Source: Bathynomus jamesi (lineage: Eukaryota > Arthropoda > Malacostraca > Isopoda > Cirolanidae). From it: 64,000 nt of DNA. Under the pieces are notes generated by a model, which was given only the letters and a program-made list of their open reading frames with translations, made no database searches and was not told the origin of the DNA. Below are positions 51,152 to 63,777 of this stretch, piece after piece (within the stretch, counting starts at the first letter, position 1; every line of letters begins with the position of its first letter). Where the stretch lies: assembly GCA_023014485.1 (NCBI GenBank), contig JAJOZX010012218.1, positions 1 through 64,000 of the forward strand, in the 5' to 3' direction. The translations under genes and the position numbers were made by a program.

Positions 51152-53998
51152 AACTAAAGCATATTATAGCCAAAAATTACTAATTCCAGTTAAATATTTT
51201 GAAAAAAATTCAACCGTATAGAACTTAATTTATAGTCCCATTTTCATTTTTAAATCTAAAATAGGCTAAATGATGAGATTTGTAAGCTAAAATTTGCATA
51301 GTATTTACTGTTGGCATATATCATTTCAGGAATTTCATTCACTTTTATAATATTTTAGGGCTACATTATAGATTCTCTAAAAATTGGATATTAAAACATA
51401 GAAAAAATCGACTTTTCCATTAATTTTTTGCCTTACTATGATCGACATTTCAATGAAATTTTACGTCGATTTTTTAATTAATTTGGCATTATATAGTTGA
51501 AAACAGTAAGATAAAGCAGTTTTTATCAACAGTTTCTTATTCGAATGAAAAATATTGAAAAAGATAAGTTCATGTTTTATCATAAGGAAAATGCACAAAA
51601 AGTGCTCAAAACACGGAGAAAAACACATTTGGTAAAATATTTTAGTTTCAATATGAACGAATTTTAGTGAATTTTTTGAAGAGTTTTGTCTAGTTTTAAC
51701 AATATATTGTTCAAAACCATAAAGTAAAGCATATTACGGCCAAAAAGTAGTAATTCCAGTTAAATATTTTTAAAAAATTCAACCATATAGATTCGAATTT
51801 ATGGTCCCTTTTTCATTTCTTAATGTAAAAATAGGCTAAATGATGCGATTTTGAAGCTAAAATTTGCATAGTATTTAATTTTGGTATATATCATTCATGA
51901 AATCCATTCACTTTTACAATATTTTAGGGCTACATTAAAGATTGTCTAAAAATTGAATCTTAAAATATGCAAAAAATCGACTTTTTCCATTAATTTTTAC
52001 CTTACTATGATCGACATTTCAATGATATTTACGTCGATTTTTGAATTACTTTGGCATTATATAGTTGAAAACAGTAAGATAAAGCAGTTTTTTATCAACA
52101 GTTTCTTATTGGAATGAAAAATATTGAAAAAGATACGTTCATGTTTTATCATAAGAAAAATGCACAAAAAGTGCTCAAAACACGGAGAAAATCACTTTTG
52201 GTACAAAATTTTCATTTCATTAGAATCGAATTTTAGTGAAATGTTTGGACGATTTTGGTCTAGTTTTCGATATATATTGTACAAAACCATAAACTAAGCA
52301 TATTATAGCCAAAAATTACTAATTCCAGTTAAATATTTTGAAAAAATTCAACCGTATAGAACTTAATTTATAGTCCCATTTTCATTTTTAAATCTAAAAA
52401 TAGGCTAAAGATGCGATTTGTAAGCTAAAATTTGCATAGTATTTACTGTTAGCATATATCATTTTATGAATTTCATTCACTTTTATAATATTTTAGGGCT
52501 ACATTAAAGATTGTCTAAAAATTGGATATTAAAACATGGAAAAAATCGACTTTTTCCATTAATTTTTTGCCTTACTATGATCGACATTTCAATGAAACTT
52601 TACGTCGATTTTTAATTCTTTGGCATTATATAGTTGAAAACAGTAAGATAAAGCAGTTTTTTATCAACAGTTTCTTATTCGAATGAAAAATATTGAAAAA
52701 GATAAGTTCATGTTTTATCATAAGGAAAATGCACAAAAAGTGCTCAAAACACGGAGAAAAACACATTTTGGTAAAATATTTTAGTTTCAATATGAACGAA
52801 TTTTAGTGAATTTTTTTGAAGAGTTTTGTCTAGTTTTAACAATATATTGTTCAAAACCATAAAGTAAAGCATATTTAGCCAAAAAGTAGTAATTCCAGTT
52901 AAATATTTTTAAAAAATTCAACATATAGATTCGAATTATGGTCCCTTTTCATTTTTAATAAAAATAGGCTAAATGATGCGATTTTGAAGCTAAAATTTGC
53001 ATAGTATTTATTTTGGTATATATCATTTCATGAAATCCATTCACTTTTACAATATTTTAGGGCTACATTAAAGATTGTCTAAAAATTGAATCTTAAAATA
53101 TGCAAAAAATCGACTTTTTCCATTAATTTTTACCTTACTATGATCGACATTTCAATGATATTTTACGTCGATTTTGAATTACTTTGGCATTATATAGTTG
53201 AAACAGTAAGATAAAGCAGTTTTTTATCAACAGTTTCTTATTGAATGAAAAATATGAAAATGATACGTTCATGTTTATCATAAGGAAAATGCACAAAAAG
53301 TGCTCAAAACACGGAGAAAATCACTTTTGGTACAAAATTTTCATTCATTAGAATCGAATTTTAGTGAAATGTTTGGACGATTTGGTCTAGTTTTCGATAT
53401 ATTTGTACAAAACCATAAACTAAAGCATATTATAGCCAAATATTACTAATTCCAGTTAAATATTTTGAAAAAAATTCAACCGTATAGAACTTAATTTATA
53501 GTCCCATTTTCATTTTTAAATCTAAAAATAGGCTAAATGATGAGATTTCTAAGCTAAAATTTGCATAGTATTTACTGTTGGCATATATCATTTTATGAAT
53601 TTCATTCACTTTTACAATATTTAGGGGCTACATTAAAGATTGTCTAAAAATTGGATCTTAAAACATGGAAAAAATCGACTTTTTCCATTAATTTTTTGCC
53701 TTACTATGATCGACATTTCAATGAAACTTTACGTCGATTTTTGAATTCTTTGGCATTATATAGTTGAAAACAGTAAGATAAAGCAGTTTTTTATCAACAG
53801 TTTCTTATTCGAATGAAAAATATTGAAAAAGATAAGTTCATGTTTTATCATAAGGAAAATGCACAAAAGTGCTCAAAACACGGAGAAAATCACTTTTTGG
53901 TACAAAATTTTCATTTCATTAGAATCGAATTTTAGTGAAATATTTGGACAGTTTTGGTCTAGTTTTCGATATATATTGTACAAAACCATAAACTAAAG
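51152..53998. repeat. Satellite block 20: A-B-C/A-B'-C (five monomers)
   Basis: A 51152-51729, B 51730-52298, C/A 52299-52869, B' 52870-53425, C 53426-53998. The C/A monomer is a finer mosaic (ttataat and ggatattaaaacatgg in its middle). B' is ~18 bp short from many deletions. C has gatgagatttctaag as in block 8. Confidence 0.88.
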
Positions 53999-54776
53999 CA
54001 GTGTTTCCCAACCGGGGGCCATATGGCCCCTTGGGGGCCTGGCCATTTGAAGGGGGCCACAGGAAAATGTTAATATTTAGAGGGGCCACAGACTCCATGA
54101 AGGGGGCCACAGGACTCAACCTATTGAAGCCTAAATTATAGTTAGGCCAATAGATAATTTAATTTATGTAGTTGAATTACATTTAAAAAAATTATTAATA
54201 CATATATTTTCCTTTTTTTAGATATTTTATAATAGAATTTGAATTTATCTGTAAACAAATATTTTGCATCTTACAAGCTTATTGTGCGGCGCACTCCATT
54301 GTGCGCTTGATCGTTATGCGCCTGGCAGCGTTGTTGACTTGATAAAAATACTTCAGGTTGAAATCCTTACAGTCTGTTTACCACGTGGATCGTCGCTGTA
54401 GTGTGTAAGTAGCTCTTATTTGTTTACCCTAATATTGCGAAGTTGTAGTAATTTTACTAGTTTTTTTAATTTATAATAGATTGCTATATGTACAGTATTT
54501 CTTTTGATTATATTTTTTTATAATTAATACATAATATAAGTAAATAACTGCAAATTTTTGTTAGCCACTGTTTAGTTTTTGTTATGTTTATAGTCCTATG
54601 TGACAAATAATATTGTACCTGAATACAAATAGTTGTTTTAATATCCTTTATATATATTTGTTTTTGTAAAATAGAGTTAATCTGCATATTACCAACTGAA
54701 AATAATGCTTATAGGGGCCACAGGAAAAAATAAGGTTCCTAAGGGGCCATAAGCCAAAACCGGTTGGGAACCACTG
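53999..54776 (+). mobile_element. hAT-like element, copy 21
   Basis: A complete 778 bp copy. After the palindrome it reads gggggcctggccatttg, with several bases lost around the ccatggcaca word. Confidence 0.87.
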
Positions 54777-57060
54777 AACTAAAGCATATTATAGCCAAAA
54801 ATTACTAATTCCAGTTAAATATTTTGAAAAAATTCAACCGTATAGAACTTAATTTATAGTCCCATTTTCATTTTTAAATCTAAAAATAGGCTAAATGATG
54901 AGATTTGTAAGCTAAAATTTGCATAGTATTTACTGTTGGCATATATCATTTCAGGAATTTCATTCACTTTTATAATATTTTAGGGCTACATTAAGATTCT
55001 CTAAAAATTGATATTAAAACATAGAAAAAATCGACTTTTTCCATTAATTTTTGCCTTACTATGATCGACATTTCAATGAATTTTACGTCGATTTTTAATT
55101 ACTTTGGCATTATATAGTTGAAAACAGTAAGATAAAGCAGTTTTTATCAACAGTTTCTTATTGAATGAAAAATATTGAAAAAGATAAGTTCATGTTTTAT
55201 CATAAGGAAAATGCACAAAAAGTGCTCAAAACACGGAGAAAATCACTTTTGGTACAAAATTTTCATTTCATTAGAATCGAATTTTAGTGAATGTTTGGAC
55301 GATTTTGGTCTAGTTTTCGATATATTGTACAAAACCATAAACTAAAGCATATTATAGCCAAAATTACTAATTCCAGTTAAATATTTTGAAAAAAATTCAA
55401 CCGTATAGAACTTAATTTATAGTCCCATTTTCATTTTTAAATCTAAAAATAGGCTAAATGATGAGATTTGTAAGCTAAAATTTGCATAGTATTTACTGTT
55501 GGCATATATCATTTCAGGAATTTCATTCACTTTTACAATATTTTAGGGCTACATTAAAGATTCTAAAAATTGGATATTAAAACATGAAAAATCGACTTTT
55601 TCCATTAATTTTTTGCCTTACTATGATCGACATTTCAATGAAATTTTACGTCGATTTTTGAATTTTTGGCATTATATAGTTGAAAACAGTAAGATAAAGC
55701 AGTTTTTTATCAACAGTTTCTTATTCGAATGAAAAATATTGAAAAAGATAAGTTCATGTTTTATCATAAGGAAAATGCACAAAAAGTGCTCAAAACACGG
55801 AGAAAAACACATTTTGGTAAAATATTTTAGTTTCAATATGAACGAATTTTAGTGAAATTTTTTGAAGAGTTTTGTCTAGTTTTAACAATATATTGTTCAA
55901 AACCATAAAGTAAAGCATATTACGGCCAAAAAGTAGTAATTCCAGTTAAATATTTTAAAAAATTCAACCATATAGATTCGAATTTATGGTCCCTTTTTCA
56001 TTTCTTAATGTAAAAATAGGCTAAATGATGCGATTTTGAAGCTAAAATTTGCATAGTATTTAATTTTGGTATATATCATTTCATGAAATCCATTCACTTT
56101 TACAATATTTTAGGGCTACATTAAAGATTGTCTAAAAATTGAATCTTAAAATATGCAAAAAATCGACTTTTTCCATTAATTTTTTACCTTACTATGATCG
56201 ACATTTCAATGATATTTTACGTCGATTTTTGAATTACTTTGGCATTATATAGTTGAAAACAGTAAGATAAAGCAGTTTTTTATCAACAGTTTCTTATTGG
56301 AATGAAAAATATTGAAAAAGATACGTTCATGTTTTATCATAAGAAAAATGCACAAAAAGTGCTCAAAACACGGAGAAAATCACTTTTGGTACAAAATTTT
56401 CATTTCATTAGAATCGAATTTTAGTGAAATGTTTGGACGATTTTGGTCTAGTTTTCGATATATATTGTACAAAACCATAAACTAAAGCATATTATAGCCA
56501 AAAATTACTAATTCCAGTTAAATATTTTGAAAAAAATTCAACCGTATAGAACTTAATTTATAGTCCCATTTTCATTTTTAAATCTAAAAATAGGCTAAAT
56601 GATGCGATTTGTAAGCTAAAATTTGCATAGTATTTACTGTTGGCATATATCATTTTATGAATTTCATTCACTTTTACAATATTTTAGGGCTACATTAAAG
56701 ATTGTCTAAAAATTGGATCTTAAAACATGGAAAAAATCGACTTTTTCCATTATTTTTTGCCTTACTATGATCGACATTTCAATGAAACTTTACGTCGATT
56801 TTTGAATTCTTTGGCATTATATAGTTGAAAACAGTAAGATAAAGCAGTTTTTTATCAACAGTTTCTTATTCGAATGAAAAATATTGAAAAAGATAAGTTC
56901 ATGTTTTATCATAAGGAAAATGCACAAAAAGTGCTCAAAACACGGAGAAAATCACTTTTTGGTACAAAATTTTCATTTCATTAGAATCGAATTTTAGTGA
57001 AATATTTGGACAGTTTTGGTCTAGTTTTCGATATATATTGTACAAAACCATAAACTAAAG
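54777..57060. repeat. Satellite block 21: A/B-A-B-C (four monomers)
   Basis: A/B 54777-55347 starts as A and ends as B (tttaattactttgg, gtttggacg); an A-like monomer 55348-55915, B 55916-56487 and C 56488-57060 follow. The second monomer begins as A and ends as A but is not directly behind an element, unlike all canonical A monomers. Confidence 0.87.
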
Positions 57061-57839
57061 CAGTGTTTCCCAACCGGGGGCCATATGGCCCCCTTGGGGC
57101 CATGGCACATTTGAAGGGGGCCACAGGAAAATGTTAATATTTAGAGGGGCCACAGACTCCATGAAGGGGGCCACAGGACTCAACCTATTGAAGCCTAAAT
57201 TATAGTTAGGCCAATAGATAATTTTAATTTATGTAGTTGAATTACATTTAAAAAAATTATTAATACATATATTTTCCTTTTTTTAGATATTTATAATAGA
57301 ATTTGAATTTATCTGTAAACAAATATTTTGCATCTTACAAGCTTATTGTGCGGCGCACTCCATTGTGCGCTTGATCGTTATGCGCCTGGCAGCGTTGTTG
57401 ACTTGATAAAAATACTTCAGGTTGAAATCCTTACAGTCTGTTTACCACGTGGATCGTCGCTGTAGTGTGTAAGTAGCTCTTATTTGTTTACCCTAATATT
57501 GCGAAGTTGTAGTAATTTTACTAGTTTTTTTAATTTATAATAGATTGCTATATGTACAGTATTTCTTTGATTATATTTTTTTATAATTAATACATAATAT
57601 AAGTAAATAACTGCAAATTTTGTTAGCCACTGTTTAGTTTTTGTTATGTTTATAGTCCTATGTGACAAATAATATTGTACCTGAATACAAATAGTTGTTT
57701 TAATATCCTTTATATATATTTGTTTTTGTAAAATAGAGTTAATCTGCATATTACCAACTGAAAATAATGCTTATAGGGGCCACAGGAAAAAATAAGGTTC
57801 CTAAGGGGGCCATAAGCCAAAACCGGTTGGGAACCACTG
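57061..57839 (+). mobile_element. hAT-like element, copy 22
   Basis: A complete 779 bp copy, full palindrome, intact termini and target duplications. Confidence 0.88.
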
Positions 57840-60702
57840 AACTAAAGCATATTATAGCCAAAAATTACTAATTCCAGTTAAATATTTTGAAAAAAATTCA
57901 ACCGTATAGAACTTAATTTATAGTCCCATTTTCATTTTTAAATCTAAAAATAGGCTAAATGATGAGATTTGTAAGCTAAAATTTGCATAGTATTTACTGT
58001 TGGCATATATCATTTCAGGAATTTCATTCACTTTTATAATATTTTAGGGCTACATTAAATTCTCTAAAAATTGGATATTAAAACATAGAAAAAATCGACT
58101 TTTTCCATTAATTTTTTGCCTTACTATGATCGACATTTCAATGAAATTTTACGTCGATTTTTTAATTAATTTGGCATTATATAGTTGAAAACAGTAAGAT
58201 AAAGCAGTTTTTTATCAACAGTTTCTTATTCGAATGAAAAATATTGAAAAAGATAAGTTCATGTTTTATCATAAGGAAAATGCACAAAAAGTGCTCAAAA
58301 CAGGAGAAAAACACATTTTGGTAAAATATTTTAGTTTCAATATGAACGAATTTTAGTGAATTTTTTGAAGAGTTTTGTCTAGTTTTAACAATATATTGTT
58401 CAAAACCATAAAGTAAAGCATATTACGGCCAAAAAGTAGTAATTCCAGTTAAATATTTTTAAAAAATTCAACCATATAGATTCGAATTTATGGTCCCTTT
58501 TTCATTTCTTAATGTAAAAATAGGCTAAATGATGCGATTTTGAAGCTAAAATTTGCATAGTATTTAATTTTGGTATATATCATTTCATGAAATCCATTCA
58601 CTTTTACAATATTTTAGGGCTACATTAAAGATTGTCTAAAAATTGAATCTTAAAATATGCAAAAAATCGACTTTTTCCATTAATTTTTTACCTTACTATG
58701 ATCGACATTTCAATGATATTTTACGTCGATTTTTGAATTACTTTGGCATTATATAGTTGAAAACAGTAAGATAAAGCAGTTTTTTATCAACAGTTTCTTA
58801 TTGGAATGAAAATATTGAAAAAGATACGTTCATGTTTTATCATAAGAAAAATGCACAAAAAGTGCTCAAACACGGAGAAAATCACTTTTTGGTACAAAAT
58901 TTTCATTTCATTAGAATCGAATTTTAGTGAAATGTTTGGACGATTTTGGTCTAGTTTTCGATATATATTGTACAAAACCATAAACTAAAGCATATTATAG
59001 CCAAAAATTACTAATTCCAGTTAAATATTTTGAAAAAAATTCAACCGTATAGAACTTAATTTATAGTCCCATTTTCATTTTTAAATCTAAAAATAGGCTA
59101 AATGATGCGATTTGTAAGCTAAAATTTGCATAGTATTTACTGTTGGCATATATCATTTTATGAATTTCATTCACTTTTACAATATTTTAGGGCTACATTA
59201 AAGATTGTCTAAAAATTGGATCTTAAAACATGGAAAAAATCGACTTTTTCCATTAATTTTTTGCCTTACTATGATCGACATTTCAATGAAACTTTACGTC
59301 GATTTTTGAATTCTTTGGCATTATATAGTTGAAAACAGTAAGATAAAGCAGTTTTTTATCAACAGTTTCTTATTCGAATGAAAAATATTGAAAAAGATAA
59401 GTTCATGTTTTATCATAAGGAAAATGCACAAAAAGTGCTCAAAACACGGAGAAAAACACTTTTGGTAAAAATTTTTAGTTCAATATGAACGAATTTTAGT
59501 GAAATTTTTGAAGAGTTTTGTCTAGTTTTAACAATATATTGTTCAAAACCATAAAGTAAAGCATATTACGGCCAAAAAGTAGTAATTCCAGTTAAATATT
59601 TTTAAAAAATTCAACATATAGATTCGAATTTATGGTCCCTTTTTCATTTCTTAATGTAAAAATAGGCTAAATGATGCGATTTTGAAGCTAAAATTTGCAT
59701 AGTATTTAATTTTGGTATATATCATTTCATGAAATCCATTCACTTTTACAATATTTTAGGGCTACATTAAAGATTGTCTAAAAATTGAATCTTAAAATAT
59801 GCAAAAAATCGACTTTTTCCATTAATTTTTTACCTTACTATGATCGACATTTCAATGATATTTTACGTCGATTTTTGAATTACTTTGGCATTATATAGTT
59901 GAAAACAGTAAGATAAAGCAGTTTTTTATCAACAGTTTCTTATTGGAATGAAAAATATTGAAAAAGATACGTTCATGTTTTATCATAAGAAAATGCACAA
60001 AAAGTGCTCAAAACACGGAGAAAATCACTTTTTGGTACAAAATTTTCATTTCATTAGAATCGAATTTTAGTGAAATGTTTGGACGATTTTGGTCTAGTTT
60101 TCGATATATATTGTACAAAACCATAAACTAAAGCAATTATAGCCAAATTACTAATTCCAGTTAAATATTTTGAAAAAAATTCAACCGTATAGAACTTAAT
60201 TTATAGTCCCATTTTCATTTTTAAATCTAAAAATAGGCTAAATGATGCGATTTGTAAGCTAAAATTTGCATAGTATTTACTGTTGGCATATATCATTTTA
60301 TGAATTTCATTCACTTTTACAATATTTTAGGGCTACATTAAAGATTGTCTAAAAATTGGATCTTAAAACATGGAAAAAATCGACTTTTTCCATTAATTTT
60401 TTGCCTTACTATGATCGACATTTCAATGAAACTTTACGTCGATTTTTGAATTCTTTGGCATTATATAGTTGAAAACAGTAAGATAAAGCAGTTTTTTATC
60501 AACAGTTTCTTTCGAATGAAAAATATTGAAAAAGATAAGTTCATGTTTTATCATAAGGAAAATGCACAAAAAGTGCTCAAAACACGGAGAAAATCACTTT
60601 TTGGTACAAAATTTTCATTTCATTAGAATCGAATTTTAGTGAAATATTTGGACAGTTTTGGTCTAGTTTTCGATATATATTGTACAAAACCATAAACTAA
60701 AG
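57840..60702. repeat. Satellite block 22: A-B-C/A-B-C (five monomers)
   Basis: A 57840-58418, B 58419-58990, C/A 58991-59561, B 59562-60133, C 60134-60702. The C/A junction region around 59450-59510 has small indels (acacttttggtaaaaatttttag). Confidence 0.9.
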
Positions 60703-61484
60703 CAGTGTTTCCCAACCGGGGGCCATATGGCCCCTTGGGGGCCATGGCACATTTGAAGGGGGCCACAGGAAAATGTTAATATTTAGAGGGGCCACAGACT
60801 CCATGAAGGGGGCCACAGGACTCAACCTATTGAAGCCTAAATTATAGTTAGGCCAATAGATAATTTTAATTTATGTAGTTGAATTACATTTAAAAAAATT
60901 ATTAATACATATATTTTCCTTTTTTTTAGATATTTTATAATAGAATTTGAATTTATCTGTAAACAAATATTTTGCATCTTACAAGCTTATTGTGCGGCGC
61001 ACTCCATTGTGCGCTTGATCGTTATGCGCCTGGCAGCGTTGTTGACTTGATAAAAATACTTCAGGTTGAAATCCTTACAGTCTGTTTACCACGTGGATCG
61101 TCGCTGTAGTGTGTAAGTAGCTCTTATTTGTTTACCCTAATATTGCGAAGTTGTAGTAATTTTACTAGTTTTTTTAATTTATAATAGATTGCTATATGTA
61201 CAGTATTTCTTTTGATTATATTTTTTTATAATTAATACATAATATAAGTAAATAACTGCAAATTTTTGTTAGCCACTGTTTAGTTTTTTGTTATGTTTAT
61301 AGTCCTATGTGACAAATAATTTGTACCTGAATACAAATAGTTGTTTTAATATCCTTTATATATATTTGTTTTTGTAAAATAGAGTTAATCTGCATATTAC
61401 CAACTGAAAATAATGCTTATAGGGGCCACAGGAAAAAAAAGGTTCCTAAGGGGGCCATAAGCCAAAACCGGTTGGGAACCACTG
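60703..61484 (+). mobile_element. hAT-like element, copy 23
   Basis: A complete 782 bp copy. It combines the shortened palindrome arm of copy 18 with the ggaaaaaaaagg run of copy 2. Confidence 0.88.
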
Positions 61485-63777
61485 AACTAAAGCATATTAT
61501 AGCCAAAAATTACTAATTCCAGTTAAATATTTGAAAAAAATTCAACCTATAGAACTTAATTTATAGTCCCATTTTCATTTTTAAATCTAAAAATAGGCTA
61601 AATGATGAGATTTGTAAGCTAAAATTTGCATAGTATTTACTGTTGGCATATATCATTTCAGGAATTTCATTCACTTTTATAATATTTTAGGGCTACATTA
61701 TAGATTCTCTAAAAATTGGATATTAAAACATAGAAAAAATCGACTTTTTCCATTAATTTTTTGCCTTACTATGATCGACATTTCAATGAAATTTTACGTC
61801 GATTTTTTAATTAATTTGGCATTATATAGTTGAAAACAGTAAGATAAAGCAGTTTTTTATCTACAGTTTCTTATTCGAATGAAAAATATTGAAAAAGATA
61901 AGTTCATGTTTTATCATAAGGAAAATGCACAAAAAGTGCTCAAAACACGGAGAAAATCACTTTTTGGTAAAAATTTTAGTTTCATATGAACGAATTTTAG
62001 TGAAATTTTGGACGATTTTGTCTAGTTTTCAATATATTGTTCAAAACCATAAACTAAAGCATATTATAGCCAAAATTACTAATTCCAGTTAAATATTTTG
62101 AAAAAAATTCAACCGTATAGAACTTAATTTATAGTCCCATTTTCATTTTTAAATCTAAAAATAGGCTAAATGATCGATTTGTAAGCTAAAATTTGCATAG
62201 TATTTACTGTTGGCATATATCATTTCAGAATTTCATTCACTTTTACAATATTTTAGGGCTACATTAAAGATTGTCTAAAAATTGGATCTTAAAACATGAA
62301 AAAATCGACTTTTTCCATTAATTTTTTGCCTTACTATGATCGACATTTCAATGAAATTTTACGTCGATTTTTTAATTAATTTGGCATTATATAGTTGAAA
62401 ACAGTAAGATAAAGCAGTTTTTTATCAACAGTTTCTTATTCGAATGAAAAATATTGAAAAAGATAAGTTCATGTTTTATCATAAGGAAAATGCACAAAAA
62501 GTGCTCAAAACACGGAGAAAAACACATTTTGGTAAAATATTTTAGTTTCAATATGAACGAATTTTAGTGAAATTTTTTGAAGAGTTTTGTCTAGTTTTAA
62601 CAATATATTGTTCAAAACCATAAAGTAAAGCATATTACGGCCAAAAAGTAGTAATTCCAGTTAAATATTTTAAAAAATTCAACCATATAGATTCGAATTT
62701 ATGGTCCCTTTTTCATTTCTTAATGTAAAAATAGGCTAAATGATGCGATTTTGAAGCTAAAATTTGCATAGTATTTAATTTTGGTATATATCATTTCATG
62801 AAATCCATTCACTTTTACAATATTTTAGGGCTACATTAAAGATTGTCTAAAAATTGAATCTTAAAATATGCAAAAAATCGACTTTTTCCATTAATTTTTT
62901 ACCTTACTATGATCGACATTTCAATGATATTTTACGTCGATTTTTGAATTACTTTGGCATTATATAGTTGAAAACAGTAAGATAAAGCAGTTTTTTATCA
63001 ACAGTTTCTTATTGGAATGAAAAATATTGAAAAAGATACGTTCATGTTTTATCATAAGAAAAATGCACAAAAAGTGCTCAAAACACGGAGAAAATCACTT
63101 TTTGGTACAAAATTTTCATTTCATTAGAATCGAATTTTAGTGAAATGTTTGGACGATTTTGGTCTAGTTTTCGATATATATTGTACAAAACCATAAACTA
63201 AAGCATATTATAGCCAAAAATTACTAATTCCAGTTAAATATTTTGAAAAAAATTCAACCGTATAGAACTTAATTTATAGTCCCATTTTCATTTTTAAATC
63301 TAAAAATAGGCTAAATGATGCGATTTGTAAGCTAAAATTTGCATAGTATTTACTGTTGGCATATATCATTTTATGAATTTCATTCACTTTTACAATATTT
63401 TAGGGCTACATTAAAGATTGTCTAAAAATTGGATCTTAAAACATGGAAAAAATCGACTTTTTCCATTAATTTTTTGCCTTACTATGATCGACATTTCAAT
63501 GAAACTTTACGTCGATTTTTGAATTCTTTGGCATTATATAGTTGAAAACAGTAAGATAAAGCAGTTTTTTATCAACAGTTTCTTATTCGAATGAAAAATA
63601 TTGAAAAAGATAAGTTCATGTTTTATCATAAGGAAAATGCACAAAAAGTGCTCAAAACACGGAGAAAATCACTTTTTGGTACAAAATTTTCATTTCATTA
63701 GAATCGAATTTTAGTGAAATATTTGGACAGTTTTGGTCTAGTTTTCGATATATATTGTACAAAACCATAAACTAAAG
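61485..63777. repeat. Satellite block 23: A'-A/C/A-B-C (four monomers)
   Basis: A' 61485-62059 (ends ttttggacg and ataaactaaag), a mosaic 62060-62630 with A-like start and end but C-like middle (agattgtct, ggatcttaaaacatg), B 62631-63203, C 63204-63777. Confidence 0.87.

Noticed and set aside
57480..57749. Minus-strand frame of 89 codons inside the element (also 7270-7488)
   Set aside because: Low-complexity, Ile/Lys/Tyr-rich product of AT-rich DNA. It is open only in copies carrying particular single-base losses and has no transposase motif (no DDE or RNase H-like signature, no BED zinc finger).
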